DNA from: Arion vulgaris
Taxonomy: Eukaryota; Mollusca; Gastropoda; Stylommatophora; Arionidae
Assembly (NCBI GenBank): GCA_020796225.1
Contig: CM036775.1
Span: forward strand, 10,276,671 to 10,340,670
Length of the DNA stretch: 64,000 bases
Reading direction: 5' to 3'
Part shown: positions 26,643-41,600 of the stretch, piece after piece
How positions within the stretch are numbered: position 1 is the stretch's first letter
Layout: each line of letters begins with the position of its first letter
Program-made: the position numbers and the translations under genes
The notes under the pieces: model-generated
Database searches by the model: none
The model's input: the letters and a program-made list of their open reading frames with translations, nothing else
Told to the model about the DNA's origin: nothing

Positions 26643-29600
26643 TTTTCATATTGTGTAGATGTCAAAAAGAGAGAGAGGTTCTCATATTGTGCAGATGTCA
26701 ACAAGAGAGAGAGATTCTTATATTGTGCAGATGTCAAACACAGAAAGATAGAGAGAGGTTCTCATATTGTGTAGATGTCAAACAGAGACAGGTTCTCATA
26801 TTGAACAGATGTCAAACAGAGAGAGAGAGAGATTCTCATATTGTGCAGATGTAAAACAGAGAGAGAGGTTCTCATATTGTGTAGATCTCAAACAGAGACA
26901 GGGAGAGGTTCTCATATTGTGCAGATGTCAAATAGAGAGAGGGAAAGGTTTTCATATTGTGTAGATGTCAAAAGAGACAGGAAAGGTTCTCATATTGTGT
27001 AGATGTCAAACAGAGAGAGAGAGAGGTTCGCATATTGTGTAGATGTCAAACAGAGACAGGGAGAGGTTCTCATATTGTGCAGATGTCAAATAGAGAGAGG
27101 GTTCTCATATTGTGTAGATGTCAAATGAGAGAAGAGGTTCTCATAGTGTGTAGATGTAAAACAGAGAGGTTCTCATATTGTGTAGATGTCAAACAAAGAG
27201 AGAGAGAGAGGTTTTCATATTGTGCAGATGTCAAACAGAGACAGGGAGAAGTTCTCATATTGATCAGATATCAAACTGAGACAGGTTATAATATTGTGCA
27301 GATGTCAAACAAAGACAGGGAGAGGTTCTCATATTGTGCAGATGTCAAACAGAGAGAGAGGTTCTCATATTGTGTAGATGTCAAATAGAGACAGGGAGAA
27401 GTTCTCATATTGATCAGATGTCAAACGAGAGAGTAGAGGTTCTTATATTGTGCAGATGTCAAACAGAGACAGGGAGAGGTTCTCATACTGTGCAAATGTC
27501 AAACAGAGACAGGGAGAGGTTCTCATATTGTGTAGATGTCCAATAGAGAGAGGGTTCTCATATTGTGTAGATGTCAAATAGAGAGAAGGGTTCTCATAGT
27601 GTGTAGATGTAAAACAGAGAGGTTCTCATAGTGTGTAGATGTAAAACAGAGACAAGTTCTCATATTGTGTAGATGTCAAACAGAGACAGGGAGAGGTTCT
27701 CATATTGTGCAGATGTCAAACAGAGAGAGAGAGATTTTCATATTGTTAGATGTCAAATAGAGAGAGAGGGTTCTCATATTGTGCAGATGTCAAACAGAAG
27801 GAATATTCTATATTGTGCAGATGTCAAACAGAGAGCGAAGAGGTTCTCATATTGTATAGATGTCAAACAGAGAGAGACAGAGGTTCTCATATTGTGCAGA
27901 TGTCAAACAGAGACAGGGAAAGGTTCTCATATTGAACATATGTCAAACAGAGAGAGAGAGAGAGAGAGGTTCTCATATTGTGCAGATGTCAAATAGAGAG
28001 AGGGAAAGGTTCTCATATTGTGTAGATGTCAAAAAGAGAGAAGGTTCTCATATGTGCAGATGTCAAACAGAGAGAAAGGTTCTCATATTGTGTAGATGTC
28101 AAAAGAGAGGAAAGGTTCTCATATTGTGTAGATATCAAACAGAGAGAGAGGTTCTCATATTGTGCAGATGTCAAACAGAGAGAAAGGTTCTCATATTGTG
28201 TAGATGTCAAACAGAGACAGGGAGAGGTTCTCATACTGTGCAAATGTCAAACAGAGACAGGTTCTCATATTGTGTAGATGTCAAATAGAGAGAAGGGTTC
28301 TCATAGTGTGTAGATGTAAAACAGAGAGGTTCTCATATTGTGTAGATGTCAAACAAAGACAGGGAGAGGTTCTCATATTGTGCAGATATCAAACAGAGAG
28401 AGATAGAGGTTCTCATACTGTGTAGATGTCAAACAGAGACAGGTTCTAATATTGATCAGATATCAAACAGGAAGAGAGAGGTTCTCATATTGTGTAGATC
28501 TCAAACAGAGAGATGTTCTCATATTGTGTAGATGTCAAACAGAAACAGGTTCTAATATTGTGCAGATGTCAAACAGAGAGAGATAGAGGTTCTCATATTG
28601 TGTAGATGTCAAACAGAGAGAGAGAGAGAGGTTCTCATATTGTGCGGATGTAAAACAGAGAGAGGTTCTCATACTGTGCAAATGTCAAACAGAGACAGGG
28701 AGAGGTTCTCATATTGTGCAGATGTCAAATAGAGAGAGATAGAGGTTCTCATATTGTGAAGATGACAGAGACAGGTTCTCATATTGTGCAGATGTCAAAC
28801 AGAGAGAGAGAGAGGTTTTCATATTGTGCAGATGTAAAACAGAGAGAGAGAGGTTCTCATATTGTGAGATTTCAACAGAGAGAGAGAGAGAGAGATGTTC
28901 TCATATTGTGCAGATGTCAAATAGAGAGAGGGAAAGGTTCTCATATTGTGTAGATGTCAAAAGAGACAGGAAAGGTGCTCATGTTGTGTAGATGTCAAAC
29001 AGAGAGAGAGAGAGAGAGGTTCTCATATTGTGCAGATGTCAAATAGAAGAGAAGGTTCTCATATTGTGTAGATGTCAAAAGATACGAAGGTTCTCATAAT
29101 GTGTAAATGTCAAACAAGACAGGAGAGAGTTCTCATATTTGCAGATATCAGAAGCAGAGAAAGGTTCTCATATTGTGCAGATGTAAACAGAAAAAAGTTC
29201 CATATTGTGTAGATGTCAACAGAGACAGGAGTTCTCATCTTGCAAATTCAAACAGAGACAGGTTCTCATATTGTGTAGATGTCAAATAGAGAAAGGTTTC
29301 TCATAGTGTATGATGTAAAACAAGAGGTTCTCATATTGTGTAGATGTCAAACAAAGACAGAGTTCTCATTTGTGCAGATATCAAACAGAGAGAGATAGAG
29401 GTTCTCATACTGTGTAGATGTCAAACAGAGACAGGTTCTAATATTGATCAGATATCAAACAGGAAGAGAGAGGTTCTCATATTGTGTAGATCTCAAACAG
29501 AGAGATGTTCTCATATTGTGTAGATGTCAAACAGAGAGAGATAGAGGTTCTCATATTGTGTAGATGTCAAACAGAGAGAGAGAGAGAGAGGTTCTCATAT

Positions 29601-32600
29601 TGTGCGGATGTAAAACAGAGAGAGGGAGAGGTTCTCATATTGTGCAAATGTCAAACAGAGACAGGGAGAGGTTCTCATATTGTGCAGATGTCAAATAGAG
29701 AGAGATAGAGGTTCTCATATTGTGAAGATGACAGAGACAGGTTCTCATATTGTGCAGATGTCAAACAGAGAGAGAGAGAGAGGTTTTCATATTGTGCAGA
29801 TGTAAAACAGAGAGAGAGAGGTTCTCATATTGTGTAGATGTCAAACAGAGGGAGAGGTTCTCATACTGTGTAGATGTCAAACAGAGAGAGAGAGAGAGAG
29901 AGGTTCTCATATTGTGCAGATGTCAAACAGAGAGAAGGGTTCTCATAGTGTGTATATGTAAAACACAGAGAGGTTTTCATATTGTGTAGATGTCAGAGAG
30001 AGAGAGGTTCTCACACTGTGTACAAGATAGAGTGAAATGAGAGGTTCTCACATTGTTTAAGAAATAGAATTTACCTTGTATACTGGCTTGATTATCCTGG
30101 ACAAGGGCAATGTGCTGGTTGGTCAGTCTCCAGACAGGTGGACGAAGCTTCACCTCAATGCTAGCACACACTTGACTCTCTCCGTGCAGGAAATAATGGA
30201 AGCAAAAACTGAGGTGTACCCTGTGTGGGAAAAACAAACAGTATGAAGCAAGCAAACAGTATAACATAGAGATATCACTGAGAAGATTTCTTCTTCTTCT
30301 GCATTCTCACTAGATTGGGATTTCGGATTCTCTAATAAAGGCAGCCGTCTGTCTCAGATTATCAGCCACGCCATATAGTTTGTCTTGGACACTAGTGTAA
30401 ATGGGCCACCTCTTTCTTCTCAAGTCTGCATACTGGGGCAGTTTTGTAGGATATAATTCCTATGATTTCTGCTTCCCGTTTGTGCTGACCTCTTCCTGCA
30501 GTATGTTTTAGCCACCCTCATGATGGTGGGTCTGACATTCTTACAGCGTGGCTAAATCTCAGAGGCAGATTGGCGACAGTAGAATCCGTTATCCCATTCC
30601 TCATTGTGAGGGTCGTTGCACCATGTTATGCGCCTTACGGCCTGGTGCATCCGTTTTCTGCAAGCATTTGTTTCGGGTTAGCATTCCCTAGTGGACACAT
30701 ACATCCGATTTCAGCCAAACCTTCTTAGTTGCCTCTTACGACATGCGTGGCAGGTAATAGTGGTTCTATTCTTTGCGTCCCAAATTTGGACCCCGGTAAC
30801 CACTCGGGCGACTGAGAAGATATCAAACTTTAATTAGAACATTTCCTTGTTGAGCAAAACCTGAGATGTACCATGTGTGGACAAACAAACAGTATGAAGC
30901 AAGCAAACAGTATAACATAGAGACATCACTGAGAAGATATCAAACTTTGATTAGAACATTTCCTCATTTGTTTAAACCAGCATAGATTTTTGCTTGTTGT
31001 TGTTCATCCTCTAAAAACTCAGACGTAGTCATGGTACCTTGAACTGACTTTTGCATGAAGGCTAGCTTTCCTTAGCATCAGTGCCCCTTGCTATTCTGGC
31101 AAACCTTACTATGGCATCAGATGAACTTGTAATTTAGATTACCAAGTAAAAGATCAGGGTTTCCTGTAGTCCAATGTGCACCATGTGCACACTAAGAATT
31201 TTTAGCTCATGCTGGCCTCGAACCCCAGAATTTCCACAGCACACTATCCCTAGCAGAGCCGCTGTAGTGTAGTTGTTAGTGTACTCGCTTCGCAAGACTG
31301 GTGGTCTGGGTTCAGCTCCCGCAATGTGCGTCAAATTTTTCCCGACCACGACGGCTCTCAGGTCGACCCAGCCTAAACTGGGTACCAGACATGCTCTGGG
31401 AAGTAAAGGCGGCCGCGTGATGCTGACCACATCACCCATTGTGTGCCGACGGTCAATGAAAAATACAGGCCTAACACTGTATTGACCTATATACGCGAGG
31501 TAGGAAAGGGTTCCTTTACTTTTACTATCCCTAGCGCAGCATGTTATCAACTCCGATATTGTCCACACCAAGCCAGCATATTCATCGAACAAGTCGCCCG
31601 TGTGGCACTGACGTCCACAATGGAAGCAAACAATAGTACCATGTCGTAAGAGGCGACTGATGTAGGACCTAGGGAAGCTATACCAGTATCACAGAAATAG
31701 GACGTGATGGCCTACTTGTAGGCGCATAACTGGCACAACGTACAATCACCCTTAGAGTCAGATCACATACAAATCACAAAGAGTGGTTTAACAAGTGTTT
31801 GATATGGAGTGTTCGAAGTAGGAGACTCAGATGACATACAAACCACAAAGAGTGGTTTAACAAGTATTTAATATAGAGTTTTCAAAGAATAAAACTCCAT
31901 GAAAACACTCACAGGAAATAACTGTACACCTTGAAGTCAGACGGGGAATAGTCTCTCCTGGGTAAGTACAACTAATCAGATAAACAGACACACAAGATGA
32001 TATGGAGTATACTGATATCACAGAAGTTTAACGTAAGAGTGTAATAATAATGATATCTTCTCTACAACATAAGACAGAGACAAGTGATGTCTTGAGACAT
32101 ATTCAAGTTGTCTGAGAATAAAGAAAGTAGAGACAGCTGATATAAATATTTCTTCATTATTTCATGAATGTGATGATTTGAACACCCATGCAAACGATGC
32201 ATGGGCGGATCCACTGGTGGGGCAGATGTGCATGGCGCTGATGGTGAGCAACAAAGGGGCTTGGCAAGCGTATGGGTGAGCATACCGCCAAAATGTGCAG
32301 AAAAACTGGAAAGCCCAGCAGAGGTTTGAATCCAGTGCGCATTTCCGCTTGCAGTGAACTACTACTGTCTTGTAGTTTGATTGGTGACAATCAAAGGCTA
32401 GCGGAGCAAACCGTACACAAAACTGGACGGTAGGAAAACCAAGTATTCCAAAAAAGGTAACCTGGGCAGATGACGCTAAACAACCAGGGAGGGAAGGTTA
32501 TCCAAAGGTCGTTACCCTAAAAGAAAATAGCAACCTGTTGAAGGTAGGCTGGGGATAGCCAAAGGCTGACGGAGAGCAACCCCCGCTGGTTGAAATCGGA

Positions 32601-35600
32601 CACATTGCCGAAGGACAAGCACCAGAGCTCCAAATGGTGCTGAATGATGTGCCATAAAAAGGCATCCTTGGCAAAGGCTGTTTATATACCACAATAAGAA
32701 TGCTCAAAATGGTCAAAAAGAGAGTGTGATGATTGATCAAAATTAGGGACACAATTTATATACAACACAACTAATTATATTTCCGTTTCAAATATCTTTA
32801 TTGCACTCCAGACATGTCCATAGATAATCCGGTCTCCTTCGCAATATCTCCAACAGCGCCCGGTGACTGAATGTACCAGTTCAATTTTGATTGATGGGCC
32901 AGCCAGCCTGTCTGCTCTCTCGTTGCCAACAACAACCATGTGTCCAGGAACGAAGATAAGTGTGATTCTGCAAATTGTTGACGGTTGTAGTGATTCAGTC
33001 CATTGCCTGCGCACCGAACCAGCCTCCACCTTTCGGATCATACTCAATGGACCACTCAGAATGCCTGCATCGCCCGAGTGGTTACAGGGGTCCAAAATTT
33101 GGGGTGGAAAGAATGGAACTGTTACCTGCCATGCATGTCGTAAGAGGCGACTAAGGAGGTTTGGGTGAAATCGGATGCGTGTGTCCACTAGAGAATGTTA
33201 ACCCGAAACAAATGCTTGCAGAAAACGGATGCACCAGGCCATAAGGCGCATAACATGGTGCAACGACCCTCACAATGAGGAATGGAATAACGGATTATAC
33301 GGTCGCCAATCTGCCTCAGAGATTTAGTCACGCAGTAAGAATGTCAGACCTACCATCACGAGGGTGGCCACAACTTACTGCGGGAAGAGGTCAGCACAAA
33401 CGGGAAGCAGAAATCATAGGAATTATATCCTACAGAACTGTCCCCAGTATGCAGACTTTAGAAGAAAGAGGTGGCCCACTTACACTGGCATCCAAGACAG
33501 ACTGTGGCGTGGCTGATAATCTGAGGCAGACAGCTGCCTTTATTAGAGAATCTGAAATCCCAATCTAGTGAGAACACAGAAGAATGCCCGCATGAGTGTA
33601 GCTTTGTGGCATAGTAATTATATTTGTTGTTGTGACTCCGGCAAGAGAGTAGTATCTTAGTCACACCACCAGTACCTTCAGTGTCATGCTGCTTGTTGTA
33701 ATTATATTTGTTGCTGTGAACATCTATCAGGGCCTGACATAATGAACAAAACGTACATACACATAAATATTAAGACATAAGTAACAGAGATGGTAAATAA
33801 TGACCAGAAACTTACCCATTCTCACCGGAGCCATGCTCATATGGTAAGACATACCATCTTCCAAGTCGAACAAAATGTTTCAACAATAAGTTTCTGTGGA
33901 GAAGGAAATAAATAGTTTTGCCATGTGATATTCTGTGCAAGTCATCCATCTTGTGAGTGGACAATAAATAAATGAGCGACATTATTTTCATAGAGACATG
34001 TCATCACTATCACTGAAGTAAAAAAGTTTGTTGTTTTTTTAGATCCAGAAGCACTTGAGCTTTCAGCTCTTCGGCTCAGTGCCCCGGACATCATAACCTT
34101 TTGGTTCGGTGCCACGAACACCATAAATCTGGAGAACCTGTGGCTTTTCTGTCAGCCAGAGGAATTGAACCGCACTCACAGGGGGCTTGTCACCCGCAGT
34201 CCATCGCGCTACGAACACGCTTGGCAGGGTAAAAAAGTAAAGAAACCATTTTTGTTCTTCTCTTAACTCCCACTGAAGCATAGGCATCACACAATTTCCT
34301 CAAATCAGATCTGTCTTGAGCAAGCCAGCTTAGTTCCTTCTAGGTCTTTCCTGTCTCTTCTTTTTCTCTGTCTATAGTTCGTCTCTCTAGGTTGCCCACC
34401 ATCTCTTTGTCTCCTGATTCTATTTCAAAGCAACAAGTGGGTGTCTGCATTCTTAACACTTAGTGGACCAGGGTAAATGTTTTTAGGTTAAAAAACGCCA
34501 TTTAGTGTGACGTTAGGTCCACAAGGAGTTAATGTATGTTCCAACCACTTCCAAACCCTTCTCCATGTCGGCCACCATCTCTCTGATTCTATTTCAAAGC
34601 CACATGTGGGTCCCTGGTCTTCTGAATTCTTAATGTATGTTCCAACCACTTCCAAACCCTTCTCCATGTCGGCCACTATCTCTCTGATTCTTTTTCAAAG
34701 CCACATGTGGGTGCCTGGTCTTCTGAATTCTTAATGTATGTCCCAACCCTTTTTATATATCAAGGTATATATGCTAATAGTGTTAGGCCCGTATTTTTCA
34801 CTGACCGCTGGCACACGTTGGGTGATGTGGCCAACATCATGCCGGCCGCTTTTTACTTCCCTGGTACCCAATTTAGACTGGGTCGACCCGAGAGCCGCTG
34901 CAGTCAAAAGAATATTCCTTGCCACTGAGGAATTGAACCCGGACCACTAGCCTACGAAGTGAGTTCACTAACAACTACGCTACTGCGACTCTCCATCATT
35001 GAAGAATAATTAAAAATATATCATCTCAGCACATCAAATATTATAAGAGACATCACAGTGATGGAATTTAGTGTTTAGAGTCGCCCGAGTGGTTACCGGG
35101 TCCAAATTTGGGGTGTAAAGAATAGAACCACTGTTACCTGCCACACATGTCGTAAAGGCGACTAAGGAGGCTTGGCTGAAATCGGATGCACATGTCCTAA
35201 ATGTGTAGAAGTCTTTGCGTTTAGGGGCCTACCAAACCAATGTGCAGCGTATACACGTTCTTGGCAAAGATCAAACATATCACAAAGAGTGATTAAAATT
35301 GGTAGTAAAGAACGAACACAAAGAAGAAGTGTTTAGAGTTACCATGGTAACCAGACTGACAATATTACACTTGGTATTTCCAGTTTTCTTGTACTATGGA
35401 ATCCATTGTCATAGAAAAGTGTCAACGATGAGGTATACACACAGCAATATGTAGTCATTTGTGGAGTGACATGATTGAATATTATATTCCTCTTGTACAA
35501 TTATACGTTATATAGGGCAATGCCAGTGATTTCTTCATACCGCTCTTTCCATGGCAACTCATTTAACCTCTTCTATGGAAATGAGTCCGGTATTTTTTGC

Positions 35601-38600
35601 CTCTCTCAGTAAAGTTTGTTTCAGGGTTTTCCTAGGGCATCTTTTCTTTCTTGAACCCTCTGCCTTCCACTTCAGTGCCTGCTTTGGTATTCTTTAATCA
35701 TTTCTTCTCAAGGTATGCCCAACATATCTTTATCTTCTCCTTCTAATAACAGTTGGTACTAGTGGTTGACCAGACATGTCTCTGATATCATCACTACTGA
35801 ATTCATTCCATTTTATGTTCATTGTTTTTCGCAGACAACTATTTTCAAAAACATTTAAATTACTTTATATATCTTTAGTCATTTTCATATGTTAAATTTA
35901 ATTTTAAAACTAAATAACTTGTTCCATATTTTATTTAGACTTTTAAAAGCGGATGTGGCTTTGACAATTCGTAGCAAAATATATTTTAAAACATTTTCTG
36001 TGCTATCAAAATTGCTACCCAAATAGGTGAACTGCTCTGTTATTTTTATCCTTTTAGATTCCAGGGTGATATCTGCATTACTTGTCATAGGTGTATTCAT
36101 TATATTTGTCTTTTCATAGCTTATCTGCAGTCCAACTTTTGATGCTATAGATGCCAAGCTGTCTGTTTTTCTTTGCATATCTTTGTTGTTTTTACTTAAC
36201 CAGGCAATATCATCTGCAAAATACAAATCTTCTAGTTGACTATTTTCTACAAAATCAATGCCAGTTTCACCCCTGCAACATTTTCTCATCACCTAGTCAA
36301 TGGCCACTCCAAACAATAGCGAAGATAAAATACCTCACTTGACTTCTGAAGTCAGAACAAGGCTTGCATGAATGACGAGGGAAACTGGTGACAAGGAAAG
36401 CAAGCCATCACACAATAATCAGTTTGAAGTGCCATATTAGGCGCCCTGACTACATCTGAATTCTATAAGGGGAAAAAACCCCAGTGTAAGAGAAACTATT
36501 AAGTTATGGATTACACTTGCTACAAAATGAAGGACAAGTTCCCAAGTCTATAATTGAATCACAAGTGATAAACTAGTAGATGAAGATAATACATATATAA
36601 CGACATAGTGACCCACCTTTCTATTAAGTTATGTAATGCCTTAAAAAGCAATGTTCTGCACTCATAAGTCAGTCCGTTGTCCTTGTCCTTATCTCGGTCC
36701 CATGTACCACTTTCCACTTCTGTAAATAAAAACCAGGACAATTGTTCATGAACCTGTTACCAGTGTCTAGTCAAAAAGTGTGTATGTATACATATATAAA
36801 TCTCATTTATATAAACACAAATATGATCATGTTTCTCATTTGAACATACTGCTCTCATTTGAAATAAATTAATTTTGTCACCTCTCTCATGTATATGTCC
36901 TCATGACAATGCAAAATGTCAATACATAATTACCATCTAAAATGAAGACATTGGAAAATGTTACAAATTTGGAATATCTTGAATCAGATTGTTTTTGCTG
37001 AGTTACACTGAAAAAAATGTCATTGAGCAACAGCATTTTCATATCTACTTTGTGTTACCAGAGCCAAACATGGACAATGAGCAGAGCGCAGTCACAAAAA
37101 TAACTACATGTGAAATGCGCTGCCTGCGAAAAGTTATCAACAACACCAGAAAAGACAGTGTCGCCAACATCAGCATAAGAAAGAAAGTTAGCACAGAACC
37201 TTGCTTGATTTACATTGAGAAACAAAGAATGAAGTGGTTTGGCCACTTAATAAGAATGCACACAAACTCCAGTTTTAAGACTGAATGTGAAACCAGTCAT
37301 GCAATTCATAAAAGAACAACAGATTAAATGGTTTGGACACCTGACAAGAATGCCCTGGTATCGCCTACCACAGAAAGCCACACAGAAAAAGTATAATGAG
37401 TACAAAGCAAGAAGAGGAAGATCACGCAAAAAATAGAGCGACGGCATTAAGAACAAACAGCCTTATGAAAATGAATATCAGCTTACAAAGTGCCTTAAAA
37501 CAAGCACACACATGATCACTACGTTTTCCTTCCAACACTTCTATACAGAAGTAAATGGTGGAAGAGAAGAAGAATATCCAAACTCCACAGTATAGAGTTT
37601 TCTACAACAGAACATCAGGATAGAATACGAGAGGAAGATGTTTATCAATGGAGATATTGACAGGCCTAGAAAGCCGACAGTGGTTTAATTTAATTGATGA
37701 TCACAGAATTATGAAGAGATCTGACAAAAGTCCAGTATATCTAAGCAAACCAACGTACACGAGAAACTGAAATGACATTATGCATCAACAAATTAATCTT
37801 GCTGCTGATGCATAACTATTGGTATCTATTGTCAATACTAGAATATAACCATGTTAGTGGAGAGAAAGTATGTATGGAGAGAACAAGACAGATTCCAGTG
37901 AACCAAGAGGTTTAAAAAAGTAGTTAGTGCTGGATAGGACACACTTTGAGAAAACCAGAGGAGAATATAACAAGAAGGGCCTTTTCCTGGAAGCCACAGG
38001 GACAGCGAAAGAAAGGGAGACATAGAAATACATGGAGATGAGATTTTGAGGCAGAGATCAACAATATAAAGAAGAGATCGAGGGAGCTGCAGGAAATAGC
38101 TAGAGATATTAAGACTTGGCATGAGTTGGTTGAGGGCTTATGTCCCAATCCAAGTAAAAAATAAGGCACAGAGATAGAGGAGACATGACCATGTTTCTGG
38201 AATTATGTCAGAATTTACCTTTCAGGAGATAGCTAGAGACAGGAAGACTTGGCCATGAGTTGGTTGAGGGCTTATGCCCCAATCCTGGTTAAAAGGCACA
38301 GAGGGGAGAGAGGAGACATGACCATGTTTGTGGAATTATGTTACAATTTACCTTTCAGTCCTAGATCCGGTGATAATGCCTGCCGCAAAGATTCTGGTTC
38401 ATCGCCATACCAGAAGATCCATAATTCTTTGGTGCTGTTAAAATCAGGTTGTCGCTGTTCTGGATCACGCTGCACTCGCCGCCACACACACAGGATATCA
38501 TGGTTCATGCAGCGGGAAAAACCAATCAGAACAGGGTCATCAAGCGTCTCTACATGGACATTTTCTGATACTAGACGGCGCCACTTGATGCCACACAAGT

Positions 38601-41600
38601 CAGTCTATGGAAAGAAAGGATATATAACTGTTAATTAACTATCAAAATGTTACAAATATAAAACAAATGAACCCTGATGGTATACAACAAATTTGTATAA
38701 ACCCCCCTAGATTATTCTAGTATAAATATTACTAGATTATTCTATGTTATATTTGTTACTTAGATTATTCTATCTGTTATATTTGTTACTTAGATTATTC
38801 TGTCTGTTATATTTGTTACTTAGATTATGCTATCTATTATATTTGTTACTTAGATTATTCTATCTGTTATATTTGTTACTTAGATTATTCTAGCTGTTAT
38901 ATTTGTTACTTAGATTATTCTGTCTGTTGTATTTGTTACTTAGATTATTCTATCTGTTAGATGAAAAAATGGTGGCTAGGACAAAAAACAGACTAAAGCG
39001 AACAAGTATAGACCACAAAGCAAAAGAAATAGGAAAATCATACTTGGAGCTACTAAATCATAACCCTGTACCAGAAGAATTACTTTGATCACTGGAACCA
39101 GACTCAGATATTTGGACATTTGTATAACCCTAGATATTCTAGATAAATATTACTAGATTATTCTATATATTTATTACTAGAATTCCTATCAATGATTCCT
39201 TACTTTTCAGATTATTCGCTGTAATTTTACTAATGATTAGCTATCCTATTATAAATGTTTGTTACTGAAGATTATTCTATCTGTTATATTTTACTTAGAT
39301 TATTCTAGCTGTTATATTTTATGATTATTCTGTCTGTTGTATTTGTTTAGATTATTCTATCTGTGATGAAAATGGTGGCTAGGACAAACAGACTAAGCAA
39401 AAGTATAGACCACAAGCAAGAAATAGGAAAATCATACTTGGAGCTATAAATCTAACCTGTACAGAAAATTACTTTGATCACTGGGAACAGACTCAGTATA
39501 TTTGGACAAATTTGTATAAACCCTAGATTATTCTAGTATAAATATTACTAGATTATTCTATGTTATATTTGTTACTTAGATTATTCTATCTGTTATATTT
39601 GTTACTTAGATTATTCTGTCTGTTATATTTTATTAGATTATGCTATCTATTATTTGTTACTAGATTATTCTATCTGTTATATTTGTTACTTAGATTATTC
39701 TAGCTGTTATATTTGTTACTTAGATTATTCTGTCTGTTGTATTTGTTACTTAGATTATTCTATCTGTTAGATGAAAAAATGGTGGCTAGGACAAAAAACA
39801 GACTAAAGCGACAAGATAGACCACAAAGCAAGAAATAGGAAAATCTACTGGACTACTAAATCATAACCCTGTACCAGAAGAATTACTTTTGATCATGGGA
39901 ACCAGACTCAGTAGCACTAGCTTCTTGATCTCAACCTAAATTGTTGCAAAGCAGCCTAATCTGCGAAAGCAACTACAATGGAACATCTCATTACATGTTT
40001 CAGAAGACAGCTGATAAGAATTTACAGATGGATCAGCAATGACAACCATGAATGGCGGAACAGTGTCTCTAGTAGCCTCTACTGGAAGAATATGTTCCAA
40101 CTACAAAGCAGAACTTTAACCTTCTGATGGCACAGCATATGAATAAGATGCAAGCTCCTGCAGGCAAGATGGTATTTCTTACAGACTCACTGTCAGCTAT
40201 ACAAGCCATGAAAGCGAAGTCTGCTGACAGCACAGTACAAAACCTAAAAAGTAAACTTGCTCAGCTATCAGAAAAGGCAGAAATTCACTTGCAGTGGATT
40301 CCATCTCACTGTGGCATTGCAGGCAATGAAAGTGCCAATGTCTTAGCTATGGAGGGCAGTGCCAAAGGGCAAATTTATCAACCCGTCTTTTCAAGAGGTC
40401 AAAACCCTCATACGGAGAAAAGTTGCAGTAGACTGGAATATAAACACTGGATACGATTATTTGTAAACCACATTTGTAAAATAGCTAACACCAGCGAAGG
40501 AAACAACCTCGGAGAACTCTTAAATGAATTTCTTTTGCAGACGATCAGGCAATCATATCAACAACAGAAGAACAGCTACAACAACACATCAACAGACTCC
40601 AGTTAGCATGTAACGAATACAACATGAGAATTAACATCGACAAAACAGAAGTAATGACATTCGCCAGAGAGGAAAACACTACCAACATCTCCATCGATAA
40701 TCATCTACTAAATCAAGTAAAAGATTTCACATACCTGGGGAGCATTTTTCAGCAAATGGAAGAATAACTAATGAAATTCAACACAGATGCAACAAAGCAA
40801 ATCAAATGATAGGGCAAATGGCGCCAATTTTAAGATGCAAACACGTCACCATGAATACAAAAAAGAGCAATGTTCAACACAATCTTTCTCCCACATTATG
40901 TTACCAGTGCCAAACCTGGACGCTGACAACAAACGATAGAAGAAAACTAGTCACAACAGAGATGAAGTGTCTACGCAGAATGCTGGGTGTAACAAGAAGA
41001 GACCGGTTGAGAAATGAAGACATCAGGAAAAAGTGGGTACAACATCAGTACTAGACTTCATCAAGAAACAACAAATTAAATGGTTTGGTCATGTAAGCAG
41101 ATTACCATCAGACAGTGCACCCCAAAGAGCAATGCTGCTCCGATACAATGGGTACAAAGCAAAAGGCCGGCCTCGCAAAAGATGGACCTCAGAGATAACA
41201 GAGGCGACGAAAGAGACTATCTACGAAGCCTACATACTAGGGCCCGTTTTAGAAATCTCTTCCTGACCTGACGCTGTGAGGCATACAGGATTCGAGAAAG
41301 AAGAAGAGATACGATTATGGAGAAGACTTTCTTAAAGACCTAAGCAGAACAGAACAGGTCATTATATTTCGACTATGCACCGGACACGGCAGACGTAACA
41401 AACTTATATAGACTAGGAATAAGTCAAACAGCTCTTTGTCAATGTCAGCAGGCGGAACAGACACCAGAGCATGTCCTGCAAGACTGTCCTCTCCTGGGGA
41501 GCTGAGAAGCAACATGTGGCCACACCCAGTCGACCTGAAGCTGACTGCCCAGTTTGTGGTCCACAGTAAATTAAACACATGACCAGAGATCGCTGAAGAA

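Noticed and set aside
26565..29990. Many 60-140-codon open frames rich in RFSYC-DVKQRE on the plus strand and NLSLCLTS on the minus strand
   Set aside because: They arise from the 26.5-30 kb minisatellite. Frames change every few units and there is no start, domain or splice context.
31259..31345. Possible functional tRNA gene (B box GGGTTCAGCTCCC)
   Set aside because: It is the head of a dispersed SINE (family F) with a long non-tRNA body and another copy at 34.8 kb. The same reasoning excludes the tRNA-like heads at 12.95, 20.0, 26.2, 34.2, 50.2, 54.75, 58.8 and 63.75 kb.
40127..40606. Host RNase H or a novel nuclease gene
   Set aside because: The motifs and flanks match LINE-encoded RNase H next to LINE RT fragments, and there is no complete ORF.
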